Source: Branchinecta lynchi (Eukaryota; Arthropoda; Branchiopoda; Anostraca; Branchinectidae). From it: a DNA stretch of 64,000 nucleotides. The notes below the pieces were generated by a model. The model made no database searches, was not told the DNA's origin, and saw only the letters and a program-made list of their open reading frames with translations. A program made the translations under genes and the position numbers. Positions 30,257 to 40,354 of this stretch are shown here, piece after piece. Each line of letters opens with the position of its first letter. The first letter of the stretch is position 1. The stretch spans positions 17,236,489-17,300,488 of the forward strand of contig JAKZAP010000022.1 in assembly GCA_023053575.1 (NCBI GenBank). Direction: 5' to 3'.

Positions 30257-30498
30257 TGTTACGGTGGTGCCATCTGCACCCCGTACTGTTAACTTCTGCC
30301 GCCGTTAGGCAGTGTAACTCCCTTTCCGTCCAGTATGTTTAATTCTTTATACTGTCGTGACTCTGTACTATTTTATTAACTCTATGTTCATGACTCGTCC
30401 GGGAGCATGAATCATCTTCTTCGCACTTCTTTTCCGGGCCTGGACCGGGAACAACGCTTTTGACCTAAAGGTCGTTTATTTTTGTAAGTATCTTTATA
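30257..30498 (+). mobile_element. Diverged, truncated LTR of a related gypsy family
   Basis: It starts TGTTACGGTGGTGCCATCTG and follows the first 240 bp of the LTR at 30792 with many substitutions (CCGCCGTTAGGCAG, GGAACAACGCTTTTGAC and others). It ends where LINE RT sequence begins (about 30500), so the 3' part of the LTR is missing. It is older than the tandem element beside it. Confidence 0.7.
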
Positions 30499-30499
30499 C

Positions 30500-30791
30500 C
30501 ACAGAATTAAATCCATTCCAACAGAGTTCGACTTTATCGACTTGACAGCTTTACTAATGTCATCCATATTACACTGTACAAACTTAAATGACAGAGATTC
30601 ACCACGGTTGTCAGGGAATTCTTGATCCATAAACTATTCAATTATTTTCTTGCTTCACTAGATATATCACTACCGATTTTAGAGAAGTACTTTCAAAATT
30701 CATTGGTAATATCCTTGTCATTGCTGATAGTCAGACTATCAACTGCCAGTACCGAGCACGTTCTTTATCGTTTGCCACGTACCTTTCATAT
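30500..30791 (-). pseudogene. LINE ORF2 linker/RT start, left of the gypsy insertion
   Basis: On the minus strand the sequence leaving the gypsy element reads MKGTWQTIKNVLG, and, after stops, FKFVQCNMDDISKAVKSIKS and NSVGMDLI. These are the LINE blocks that follow ..KFEQQKGD, which end the LINE sequence on the other side of the gypsy array (55215). The two flanks therefore belong to one ORF2, split at an ATAT site. The continuation beyond 30500 is cut by the older LTR fragment. Confidence 0.8.
30788..30791. other. Target-site duplication ATAT, left
   Basis: The four bases ATAT directly precede the first LTR and are repeated directly after the last LTR (55215-55218). Four- to five-base duplications are normal for Ty3/gypsy integrase. 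Confidence 0.75.
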
Positions 30792-31371
30792 TGTTACGGT
30801 GATGCCATCTGCATTCCGTACGTTTTCCTTATGCCGCCGCTAGGCAGCGTTACTCCCTTCCATTGCCTGTGTCTTTTATCTTTTATACCGTCGCGGCCAC
30901 TCTTTCGTATTACTTATTAACTCTCGGGCCACGCCGGGTGTGAGTCACCTTCTTCTAAAACACTTCTTTCCCGGTTCCCGGCCGGGTAACAACTCTTTTC
31001 ACTTAAAGATTGTTCTTTTGTAAGTACATCCATTAATAAAACCTTTTGTTTACTTACGGACCATAGGTCACTTCTATGAGTCTTTGTTAAGCTCCTTAGA
31101 GTGGGCTGGCCTGTAAGGCCTAGTGTATGATGGGTGGTTGATAACCTGTTGTGTGTTCGGTATGCAAACCATAGTGTGAATCGACCAGGGGAATCCATAA
31201 TGAACCCGTGAAGTTCTGCACGTGTAGTAGGCCACCAACGCCCTAGGCCATCCTGACTCCGATGATTGTTTACCTGGACATTTACCATCTTATGTCCGGC
31301 TTACTACACCCCTCGCCATAACATCAGGTTTGAGAGTGCAAACTCCATATACAAATACAGTCATCGTAACA
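30792..31371 (+). mobile_element. Gypsy LTR 1 (outer left), 580 bp
   Basis: It begins TGTTACG and ends CGTAACA, giving 7-bp terminal inverted repeats with the canonical TG..CA ends. It contains a TATA-like TTTTATACCG (30881-30890) and a polyadenylation-type AATAAA (31035-31040). Sequence compared by eye is essentially identical to LTRs 2 and 3, so the amplification is recent. The 123-codon minus-strand frame, identical in all three LTRs, is a passenger. Confidence 0.95.
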
Positions 31372-31516
31372 ATGGTGTCAGAAGTGGGATTTGGATTTTT
31401 TTCCCCGCACCATTGTCGTATCAATGATATAAGAAGTGGATTTTGGATTTTTTTTTTTCCCCACACCATTGTCGTAACTATGGTACATGAAGTGGGTTTT
31501 TGGATTTTTTTCCCCA
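31364..31516 (+). repeat. Three tandem PBS-like units
   Basis: Units at about 52-56 bp spacing each carry an LTR-end-like TCGTAWCW, then TGG/TGA..AAGTGGG/A, then TTTGGATTTTTTTCCCC. PBS-like starts are at 31373, 31425 and 31481; only the first is a clean primer site. The same triplet is in the second unit (from 42453). Confidence 0.75.
31373..31394 (+). promoter_or_regulatory. Primer binding site, tRNA-Leu type
   Basis: TGGTGTCAGAAGTGGGAT begins one base after the LTR. It is complementary to the 3' end of tRNA-Leu (CCA end included), as recalled from known tRNA-Leu sequences and not checked against this genome. This is where minus-strand cDNA synthesis would start. Confidence 0.75.
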
Positions 31517-33334
31517 TTGCTTTATTATAATAATAGGTTAAAAGTAAATTTGCAATTTTTTTTGTCGAAGAATGTAAAGTAAAATTTTCTGATTTTTTTT
31601 TCTTCGAAGAACGTAAAGTAAAAACTTTGGATTTTTTTTTTTTCGAAGAACGTAAACTAAAATTTTTGGGAATTTGTTTATTGTTTGGAATAAATTATAG
31701 GTTTAATAGCAAGAATGGGGAATTATTATAAGATTTAAGGGGGAAAATAACTTAAAAATTAAATTTTGGTCGATTTACGCTTTGGTTTGTAGTACTGGAT
31801 TTTTTTATCGTTTAGTTTAAAGTAAGCGTTACCTTATGACAACTTAGGCCTAATATCCCCATTTTTCTTGAGGTATACCCCAGATAAGTGAGGCAAGTCC
31901 TCTATTTATGAGTAAAAATATGGGTAATAATATTTTTATTTTGGGTAATTAAGGATATTTATTAGGTGAGGTTCCACTAATAGCATGATTGATGGGTCCA
32001 TTAAGATTGCATTTGCCAGAAGTTTTGTAACTTCTTGGGCTGGTTAATAGTTAGTATGACTGTTACATATTATTTTTTGATGAATATTTATGATATATTA
32101 TTCCCTGATCAGGAATTTATCTTTCATGAATTATGTGGAGCATTTTCATAGGTATTTTTCACCAGTGGTTTTGTTGTCATCGTTGTTTGTGTTAGTCAGG
32201 AATCGCGACCTGAGCTAACAAATAGCCTCACAGATTAGAATTTTGTATGGAAATGGATGTTACGTCCATATTTTCCTGTTATGACAGGAATTATGACCTG
32301 TTCTGACATTACAGATGATGTTTATGAATGTGAATATAGTTTAGTGGTACGATTGTGTCCCCTATTTTTTTTTAGTCATCCTTCTTTGCTGCCAGTTTAT
32401 CCGTTATGTTTACTTTATAACTGGGTTGGTTAGCTAAGTTGGAGACCCTCCCCCCCTTGTATGCTTGTTGATATGGTATCAGTAGGCCTCACTTTTTTTT
32501 TAGTCAACCTACTTTCCTGGCAATGTATCCCTTATGTTTCCTTAATAAGTGGGTCGTTAGGTTAAGTTGGGAGACCCTTCCCCCCCTATAGGCATATTTA
32601 TTGAGATGAATTGTGGTGCTATTAGTCCCTGTGTTATTATGTTCCCCTCTCCCTGAGATATAGCACCACTGTTCTAAGACCTTTGTCAGAAGGCAAGAAG
32701 GTATTAGCCTTTATTATAAGGCTTTATTGAGAGATGATGAGTCACATTGTGACCATGCCCCTTCACGTAGTTTTATTATTCCCCCCTCCCCCTTACCTGA
32801 TGGGCTATTCTCTTAATGATAGAGATTTGTATATGACATTGAAGTCATAGTGAGTGAACTAAAAAGTAATGTCATAGGTTAAGGACCATGTATCTTTCTA
32901 TGAGGCTGTATGTTAAACAAACAATGAATAACCCATTTGTGTGAGATGTTTTTTTTTATATGATATGTAATATTCCAGTCATATTTCTTAGTTTTTTGAC
33001 AAAAATATTCTTCAAGAATTAAAAATACCTCATAAAATGAGAGATTTATGTGGTAATAATTCACATTTGGTATTTAGGTTAGAAGAGTTGGAACCTCACA
33101 TATTTTTTTTTTACAAGTTGTCATATGGTAGTGTTTACTTTATTGGTTGTTGCCCCCATTGTATATTGGTCCCTGGTCAGTCTTCTCTTTTCTCTCATAT
33201 TTTTTTTTTGAATCTCATTTGGGAGATTTCTCTTTGATATTTTTGTTTATTATATTGAATTAAATCTAAAAAGTAAGAAGTATTCTGATTATATTGAATA
33301 AGTTAAAGATATAAAGATAGTATCTAGCTTATTC
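31517..33334 (+). other. Long AT-rich 5' leader of gypsy unit 1
   Basis: About 1.8 kb without a credible frame between the PBS region and gag. It contains T-rich repeats of about 40 bp (TCGAAGAACGTAAAGTAAA, near 31565-31670) and a duplicated block of about 125 bp (AGTCATCC..GGGTTGGTTAGCTAAGTTGG near 32377 and its relative near 32501). It may act as the packaging/translation leader. Many upstream ATGs argue for internal initiation or splicing before gag. Confidence 0.6.
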
Positions 33335-34846
33335 ATGATTCCAAACCGTGTTACCGGTCGGGGCCCTTTTGACTCCCCCCCGATCACCCCAAATATCATG
33401 GCGACTGAGGATCCACCCCCACCCTACTCGACCTTTCATTCTGAAGCACCTTCCTTGGCCCCATTAAACTCCTTCCAGCCCATTAATCCTCCAGCAAGAA
33501 CTTCTGAGCCTTCTGCTCATTATTCCCAGTTTTCTGGCGTTTTTGCTCAGCCTTCAGCTGTCCTTTCACAGCCGCTTGTGACTAGCTCTCAGCTGCCAAC
33601 GGTTTCGTCACAGCACTTAGCTGTCCCCACACACTCTTTGCCCAACCAAACAGTGCCAGCTGTTTCGCAGCCTGCTCTGTCGCAGCCTGACCTGTTGGAA
33701 TTGATGAGTAATGTTACTTCTTTACTTCAAAGATTTCAACTCTCTTCCCAAGGCCAAATTGATCCGAACCCAGCCACTTCGGCGTTTGATCCTTACCCCC
33801 AAAATCAATCCCAGCCGAATATTCATCCTCACAACTGGCATCATTACCCGTCCAATCCAGCGCCTTCACAGCCCATTCAGCCTGTTGGAACCCCTTTGGC
33901 CCCCCATCATTTTTACCCCCAACCCTCCCAGTCCTACGACCCACGACCATCTAACTTCTTGGAAAGGCACCATCAGCAAATGCCAACATACCACTCAGTA
34001 GCAGATGTATCTTTGGCCCAAGTTCGACTTCGCTTGGAAATAGCCAAAGATATCCCTCAGTTTGATGGAGAGTCCGATCCAATGGTTTGGCTCAAGACAG
34101 CCAAATCTAAGATGCGATTTGTGGAGGTTAATGAGTGGGAAAGCCAGCTCATGATTTTGGAAAGCAGACTTTTACCACCTCTGTCTGCTTGGTCTGAAAA
34201 TTTGAGTGTTTTTTCCAAGGTTTCGTGGGAAACGTTTGAGGCTGCCCTTTTGACGCGTTGTTCAGGCCGGGTTTCAGATCTGAAACTCGCGGAGGAAAGG
34301 GTAATATACAACCCCGAGTTTATGTCGCCAGATCTTTACGGTGAACTTATTTTGAAATCGGTCAGCCTCCGATATGGGTACTCTGCTTTAGAGGCTTCAA
34401 GGCCAGAAGCACTCAAGGTCTATATAGCTGAGTTTGTAAGGGGCCTACCAACCATTTATTTCGACGAGATCCGTAAAAGGCCCATCCGTTCCATCTCTGA
34501 GGGTATCGAAGTTTTGCGGAAGGTGAGCTTTGAGCGAACACAAAGACAATTGCATGAGCAGTCTTTGTCTCAAGCTAAGGTCGTAAATGCTCTAACGACC
34601 CAACCCACTAATCCTAACCCGTTCATTCCCGAACCCCAATCACAGGATCACAGGTACTCCCCTCATGACAACCATCCTAGGGAAGGCAGCCATAATTATG
34701 TGCCACAACCTCAGAGCTTCGGTCAAGGCCAGTCTGAGTACAGGTCAAGGGCACAGAATTATGGCCAAGATCGCCAAAATAATCGACCACGGTATAACAA
34801 CTACACGCCTAGAGGTCCACAGCAGAACAACTTTAGGCCTAGATAA
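33335..34846 (+). pseudogene. Gypsy gag, unit 1 (premature stop)
   Basis: A 503-codon frame from an ATG. The N-terminal 215 residues are Pro/Ser/Gln-rich with a late-domain-like PPPPYS (about residues 28-33). A capsid-type region follows (about 220-410; FDGESDPMVWLKTA, LLTRCSGRVSDLKLAEER), then an Arg/Gln/Tyr-rich basic tail. The frame ends at TAA (34844-34846) where unit 2 has CAA, so one C-to-T change removes the last 91 residues, including the CCHC knuckle. The remaining frame, including the knuckle, stays open from 34847 to 35119. Gag forms the virus-like particle and binds RNA. Confidence 0.85.
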
Positions 34847-35118
34847 TATCAGGGCTACGGATATCAGAGGAGCCAGGGTCCGCATCAAGGGCACAATAAC
34901 TATCGCTCGACTCCCGCACCCATTCGCCAAGAATTGATGATGAATGGTGAACCAGTTTGCACCTTTTGTCTAAGGGTTGGTCACAGGGTTCAGTGGTGCC
35001 CTGACAAGAGTATGGGTCGAAGTCAGGCTCCTTTAAATGTGAACGGGCGCAATCCAAGTGGGGTGGAGAATGTGCCCCAGATACCGATCACCAGCCAACC
35101 TCACCAATCCCAGAACTA

Positions 35119-37344
35119 ATTCCCGGTTTACCGTCCCCCTCGTTGTCGTCCCTCCCTGCTTTAACCCCTTGTCTTGTATGTAGCCTTCGTCATACTTCCT
35201 GCCTCTCGTTCGTAGATTTGCATTTAGGTTCCCAGGTTGTCTCAACACTCTATGACACTGGAGCCGAATGCAACCTTATCAGTGAGAGCACAATGGAGGA
35301 GCTACCTCCAAGCTCAGTAGTCACGCGACGGCCTGTATCTTCAGCTGGAGCTACAACCCTTGCTGGACCACTACACATACTGGGTGAAGTACTGCTAACC
35401 TTTTCAATACTTGGTAGAAACTGTTCTGATTGGTTCTTGATTGTCCCCAAGTTATGTTACCCTGCTTTGATTGGTCGCCCGTTTATCAGGTCGGTCGGTC
35501 TCATGTTTGACCCCGTCACAGATGACTTATGGTTTCGTGATACTAAGGTTTTGGTTTCTGCACTGTCAGTGACTCCCTCGACTGCAACTGACTTGCTACT
35601 AACCCCCGGACTTGACAAGACTATACTGACAGAGGGATGCCCGCTCTCCTTTGCCAGCCCTGACATTTCTGGTCCTCCTGTCGAGGAACCAGAACCTGAA
35701 GCGCCTCCTCGCATAATGATCAATCCGGTTTTCAGAACCCGGGTGAACCCCAAATCCTTTCGGCTAATTTCATGTCTTGTTAAAAATTTACCAGAAGGCC
35801 AGGAAACGTTTATTGTAGAATCTGGAACCCAAGGGTCTAAACTTTTTGTTCCACCCCAGACAGTCCAGGTCTCAAATAATTCCGCAAAGGTCTGGGTTAT
35901 GAATGGTACTGATGTCGCGATACGTGTCACCAAAAATAGGTTGGCACCGTGCTTGTGCGAAGTGGTTGAGCCTGACGCTCAAGTTGACGAATTTTTAGAC
36001 AGCTTAGTTGATTTTAGCGAGGTCCGAGTGAATTCTGTACAGTATGGTTGGGATGATCTGACAAAGCCCGAGTTTTTGACAAGATTTAAACTAGATCATT
36101 TAGACCCTGAGTCCCGCATTCAGTTAGAGGAGCTCCTTTGTGAATTCAAAAATATTTTTGCCAGAAGTGACGATGATTTAGGTACATGTGAGTTAGTTAG
36201 CCACCGCATAGACACTGGTCTTAGCCCACCAGTCCGACAACGCCCTTACCGTGTTCCTCCCCATTTACGTGATGAGCTTAAGAGTAGAATTGATGCTATG
36301 CTTAGGCAAGGAGTATTGGTTCCCAGCTCTAGCCGCTGGGCTTCCCCAGTGAGCCTCGTCAAAAAGAAAGACGGCAGTTACCGTTTAGTCAACGATTACC
36401 GCAAACTGAATGCCCTTACCAAATTTGACAGTTATTCGTTACCTAGGATAGACGACATCTTAGACAGAATGTCGGGTTTTAAGGTCTTCTCAAAAATGGA
36501 TTTTCTCCAAGGGTTCCTCCAGGCGTCAGTTTTCCCTGACCATCGTGAGAAAACGGCCATCACGACACCCTTTGGTCTGTTCGAATATGTGCGTATGGGC
36601 TTTGGTTTGTGCAACGCACCTGCCACGTGTGAGCGTATGATTGAGCTTGCATTGAGAGACCTTCTTGATGGGAAAAACGTTTTTGCTCTTCTTGATGACA
36701 CAGGTGTTGGAACTAAAGATTTCTCCTCCCACCTTCCCGTCCTTCGTCAAGTTTTTCAACGTTTTTCACATCATGATTTGAAGTTGAAACCTTCTAAGTG
36801 TGAATTTTGCCACGAATCATTAACCTTCCTAGGACATGTCATTTCTGCCAATGGTGTCGAGCCCGACCCCAATAAGTTGTCCGCTGTACGACAGCTTAGA
36901 TACCCCTCTAACCTCCATGAGCTCCGGTCGTGTCTGTCACTGATGAGCTATTTCAGAAAGTTTGTCACAGATTACGCAAAGATCGCAAAGCCATTGACAG
37001 ACCTCACCAGAAAAGGATCCTTGTTTGTATTTGGAGAACTTCAAGTGGAAGCCTTTGAGAAGCTTCGCGAAAGTCTAATGTCTAAACCAATTTTGGCCTT
37101 CCCAGATTTTTCAGGTACAGCTAACGAATTCATTCTCTCCACAGACGCATCCAGCTTCGCGATAAGTGGTTGCTTATCCCAGGTGCAGGACAGTAAAGAG
37201 CGTGTGATAGCTTACGCCAGTCGCGTGTTATCCCCAGTTGAACAAAGGTATTCAACCACCCGGCGTGAGGCATTGGCCTTGTGGGAATTTTGCAAAAAGT
37301 TTCGGCATTATTTGCAATCGAAACCATTTTACCGTCAGGACTGA
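35119..37344 (+). CDS. Gypsy pol, unit 1: protease, RT, start of RNase H
   Basis: The frame is -1 relative to gag, and its open region overlaps the gag end, so pol would be made by -1 frameshifting. The aspartic protease has DTGAECNLIS (35254-35283). The RT runs from about 36180; its blocks include SPVSLVKKKDGSYRLVNDYR, TPFGLFEYVRMGFGLCNAPA and TFLGHVIS. The catalytic motif is ALLDD (36688-36699), with Leu instead of the usual Tyr before the Asp pair. The RNase H start is STDASSFAISGCLS. Unit 1 has SSRWASP where unit 2 keeps the canonical SSPWASP. The frame stops at 37344 inside RNase H, and homology continues in the +1 frame. Start codon unknown. Confidence 0.85.
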   Translation: MPGLPSPSLSSLPALTPCLVCSLRHTSCLSFVDLHLGSQVVSTLYDTGAECNLISESTMEELPPSSVVTRRPVSSAGATTLAGPLHILGEVLLTFSILGRNCSDWFLIVPKLCYPALIGRPFIRSVGLMFDPVTDDLWFRDTKVLVSALSVTPSTATDLLLTPGLDKTILTEGCPLSFASPDISGPPVEEPEPEAPPRIMINPVFRTRVNPKSFRLISCLVKNLPEGQETFIVESGTQGSKLFVPPQTVQVSNNSAKVWVMNGTDVAIRVTKNRLAPCLCEVVEPDAQVDEFLDSLVDFSEVRVNSVQYGWDDLTKPEFLTRFKLDHLDPESRIQLEELLCEFKNIFARSDDDLGTCELVSHRIDTGLSPPVRQRPYRVPPHLRDELKSRIDAMLRQGVLVPSSSRWASPVSLVKKKDGSYRLVNDYRKLNALTKFDSYSLPRIDDILDRMSGFKVFSKMDFLQGFLQASVFPDHREKTAITTPFGLFEYVRMGFGLCNAPATCERMIELALRDLLDGKNVFALLDDTGVGTKDFSSHLPVLRQVFQRFSHHDLKLKPSKCEFCHESLTFLGHVISANGVEPDPNKLSAVRQLRYPSNLHELRSCLSLMSYFRKFVTDYAKIAKPLTDLTRKGSLFVFGELQVEAFEKLRESLMSKPILAFPDFSGTANEFILSTDASSFAISGCLSQVQDSKERVIAYASRVLSPVEQRYSTTRREALALWEFCKKFRHYLQSKPFYRQD

Positions 37345-37546
37345 TCATAAGTCCTTGCAGTCTCTCCCTTTTATGGATTCGCCAAATGGTCAGCTTGGTC
37401 GGATGTGTTTGGATTTACAAGAGTTCAAATTTAAGGTTGAATATAAGCCGGGGAAGGAGCTGTTCGTGGACGCACTTTCGCGGTTGGTTGATGGCGCCCA
37501 ACCAGCTGTGAATGTCGTCCAAGTTTCCAATTTTTCAGTACGGTTG
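37322..37546 (+). CDS. Gypsy pol, unit 1: RNase H tail in a shifted frame
   Basis: After the pol frame stops, the next blocks HFTVRTDHKSLQSLPFMD and VEYKPGKELFVDALSRLV appear in the +1 frame, completing RNase H and the tether. By about 37545 homology moves back to the original frame (VELLEAQKADSFC). The two shifts cancel. Both units share this state. Either recoding occurs, or two inherited indels damage about 75 residues. I cannot tell which. Confidence 0.7.
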
Positions 37547-38883
37547 AACTGTTGGAAGCGCAAAAAGCAGACTCTTTCTGCCGGTCGATTTTCAGTCATT
37601 TGCAAGGTTTTACCCCTTTGCCTGCCAGTCTATCCCAGTACCTTCGGGAAATAGACCAATTTTGCATCCACGATGGCCTGCTTTGCCATCTCCACACCCC
37701 GACGGTGTCATACCGATCACAGGTCTACATTACCCCTGTGATCCCAGAAATCTTGGTCCCCAAAGTTTTGGACTGGTTTCATGCTTCGAAATTTAGCGGT
37801 CATTTTGCATTGACAAAAATGCTCCATAAAATGAAACCGCTCGTCTACTTTCCAGAGATGTATTCCCGAGTTAAGCGTCACTCTGATTCATGCCTAAAGT
37901 GCCTAATGAGAAAGTCTCCCAATAACACAACTATTGCTCCCCTAGGTTATACTCCCACAGCTAACGGACCGATGGACTTACTGTCTATCGACATTCTTGG
38001 CCCGTTGCCAAGGTCCATCAACGGTAATAGTGTTGTCTTGACCGCGTGTTGTCACTTCACGAAGTACCTGTTTCTGATCCCATTACCTGATCAGAAAGCA
38101 GATACTATCGCTCGCGCATTGATGGAAAGAATATTTTTGGTTGTTGGGATCCCCAACAGGGTTTTGACAGATAACGGTAGCAACTTTACATCTAAGTTGT
38201 TGAGTGAGATTCATGAGTTGTTAGGAGTCCAACATCTGACCACAACTCCCTACCATCCCCAATGTAACGCACAAATTGAACGCATGCATCGCACGGTTTC
38301 AGATATTTTGAGCCAGTATGTTGCTCCTGGACGAGATGATTGGGACAGTCACCTCCCATTCGTCCAGCACTGCATTAATACTGCTCATAACGAGTCCACA
38401 CAGGAAACCCCATTCTATGCAATGTTTTTGCGAGACCCTGTCATGCCGGTTACCGATATGGTCGCTAACCGTACTTATTACGATACGATGGAGAATTTCA
38501 AGTCTGAAATTTTGGTCAGAATGCGCGCTGCCCACACGGCCATATCTGAGAAGATATCGTTGTCCAAGGACAAACAGAAGGCCTATTACGATTCCAGGTT
38601 TTCAGGAAAATTTGCAGGGTTCCAGCTTGGTGACATTGTTTTCTTGCGTACGCCACCCCCACCTGGCCTGGGAGCAAAATTGGCAAATAACAAGTTCGAC
38701 GGCCCCTTCCGAATAGTCAAGATTCTTAACGACGGGCTCGACTACGAGATCCAAAAGGCAGGATCGAAGGTCCAGGTAGTACACCACAACCGACTGTTTC
38801 CCAGCCACCTGAAGTCGCCCTGGATCGTTGAACCGGTAACTGACGGATCAACACAGAGCGACATCACCTTCGCCGGAAACTAA
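37547..38883 (+). CDS. Gypsy integrase, unit 1
   Basis: About 443 residues in the same frame as the RT. The N-terminal HHCC-type zinc region is FHASKFSGHFALTKMLH then SDSCLKCLMRK. The catalytic core carries D147 (LLSIDILGP), D207 (LTDNGSNF) and E243 (NAQIERMH), a D-59-D-35-E spacing typical of retroviral and Ty3/gypsy integrases. The C-terminus has a GPY/F-like module (NKFDGPFRIVKIL) and HHNRLFPSH. It would integrate the cDNA and make the 4-bp duplication seen at the outer ends. No ATG is at the start, so it is made as part of Pol. The stop is TAA at 38881-38883. No lesion is seen within it. Confidence 0.9.
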
Positions 38884-40354
38884 TTTGGTAACCCAACGGC
38901 CATGGTATGTTCCCTCACCTTCCTCCGGCACTCTGCCAACTAACTTGTCTTGCAGCGGTTATACGATCCCTGAGGCCAGGTTGCCAGACCCATTGCCTCA
39001 ACTTCGACGATCACAGCGATTAGCCTCGCAGGGTCTCGGGTTCGCGATACCTAGAACCTCAACCATACCCTGCTCTGCAGACGGCAGTTCTCTTTTGGAC
39101 TCGGGAAATGGGTGTTTTGCGCCTGCTCTTCAACCGCTTTCGAACCAGCCGCCCTTAGTCGATGTTGGAGACTTTTACCAGACGCCTGTGTTACGGCCTC
39201 ACTCTTCGAATCAACTATCTCGTCACGTGCGTTTTGAAGATGAAATACCAGTCCTCCCTGCGCCCGTATTGACCCCGGTTTTGACTGGTTATTTTCCGGC
39301 CTCTAGCAACACCACCGTAGATTCTTCAACCGGCCCACCCGAGACTCTGCAAGCAGCATCCTATATCCACGCCCCGAGACGAGTTTCTCCTCCGTTGGTA
39401 CGCGTATCTCCACCGCCCCCCCAAATTCCCTCCTCGCGATCTGACTCACCACCTTCTAGGCCTCTGTCGCCTGCGGACAATCGTAGTTCGCCGCATGTGC
39501 CCAATGACCCGCCGGCAGCTGAACTACGACTGTCTAATGATGGCGTCACGCCAGATAGTAGAAACGTTTTAGGGGGTGAAGCCCCAGACTCGTTCATTTT
39601 ACAGGTGAGCCCATCTAACGGCTCCTGCGAACTGGTGTTCTCGCCTATTCTCGGCTCTACTCGAGGATCCATGGACAGTAGCCACAGCCGGCCATCATCT
39701 TTTTCGAGGTTAAATTCAGACCTAGATGCGCACTCTGCACATTCTATTGGGCCTAGTGATAATGATTCAGACAGTCCTGTAACTAACTCTCGTAGAATCT
39801 CAACCCCAAATACACAGTACAGGACTCCATTTCGACCAAATGACCCTACTCCGAATACCCCGGTTATCACAGCCAGCCGTTTTCGAGGCGCTCTTCGCTT
39901 AGAAGGGAACGATAGCCGTCTTTTCTACCAATTAGCATTTGATTCAGATTCAGGAGATAGTATTCAGTCAAATCAATCATCCCAGGCTTTAGCCCAGCCT
40001 TTAACTTCAACAACTTCTAATAATTCGGAATCTAACCTTAATGAGTCCCCAATAAATCCGCCGGCTGCTTCTGTCCAACGCGACGAGTTCGAGCCGACGC
40101 CTACTTCGTCTTGGTATGGGACTCCCTTACCGTCCCCGACGCTGCACGACCGACCCATCTTCATCCCTTCCCCATCCCCCCCTGAAGTCTTCAACGCTCC
40201 AGTCCTGCCTATCCCGACTACGGCAGCGTCTTTCGTCGACCCACCAACTTCTCCCATTCCGTCGACCTCCACCCAGCCCATTCCGGAGCTGCGACGTTCG
40301 GTCAGGCACCGCAACCCACCTGAGCGGTATGCCTCTCACGACCACAGACATTAG
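38840..40354 (+). CDS. Gypsy third ORF, Pro/Ser-rich, function unknown
   Basis: An open frame of about 500 codons in the +1 frame relative to integrase, overlapping its last 43 nt. No ATG occurs until well inside, so it is probably reached by +1 frameshifting, splicing or re-initiation. Composition is dominated by Ser, Pro, Thr, Asp and Asn; it looks disordered. Near the N-terminus is LPQLRRSQRLASQG and at the C-terminus IPELRRSVRHRNPPERY, short basic motifs with an LRRSxR core at both ends. There is no signal peptide, transmembrane segment or furin-type site, so it is not an obvious envelope. The frame stays open in both units with one amino acid difference seen. Confidence 0.6.
   Translation: MTDQHRATSPSPETNLVTQRPWYVPSPSSGTLPTNLSCSGYTIPEARLPDPLPQLRRSQRLASQGLGFAIPRTSTIPCSADGSSLLDSGNGCFAPALQPLSNQPPLVDVGDFYQTPVLRPHSSNQLSRHVRFEDEIPVLPAPVLTPVLTGYFPASSNTTVDSSTGPPETLQAASYIHAPRRVSPPLVRVSPPPPQIPSSRSDSPPSRPLSPADNRSSPHVPNDPPAAELRLSNDGVTPDSRNVLGGEAPDSFILQVSPSNGSCELVFSPILGSTRGSMDSSHSRPSSFSRLNSDLDAHSAHSIGPSDNDSDSPVTNSRRISTPNTQYRTPFRPNDPTPNTPVITASRFRGALRLEGNDSRLFYQLAFDSDSGDSIQSNQSSQALAQPLTSTTSNNSESNLNESPINPPAASVQRDEFEPTPTSSWYGTPLPSPTLHDRPIFIPSPSPPEVFNAPVLPIPTTAASFVDPPTSPIPSTSTQPIPELRRSVRHRNPPERYASHDHRH

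Noticed and set aside
30917..31288. 123-codon minus-strand frame identical in all three LTRs (also 41997-42368 and 54760-55131)
   Set aside because: It is identical because the LTRs are identical copies. There is no recognisable domain, and it runs antisense through LTR regulatory sequence.
35119..35142. A specific slippery heptamer for gag-pol -1 frameshifting
   Set aside because: The frame relation is -1 and the frames overlap, but I could not find a convincing X-XXY-YYZ site, so no recoding signal is annotated.
39361..39870. 169-codon minus-strand frame opposite the third ORF (also 52123-52632)
   Set aside because: Shadow frame produced by the Ser/Pro-rich codon composition of the plus-strand frame.
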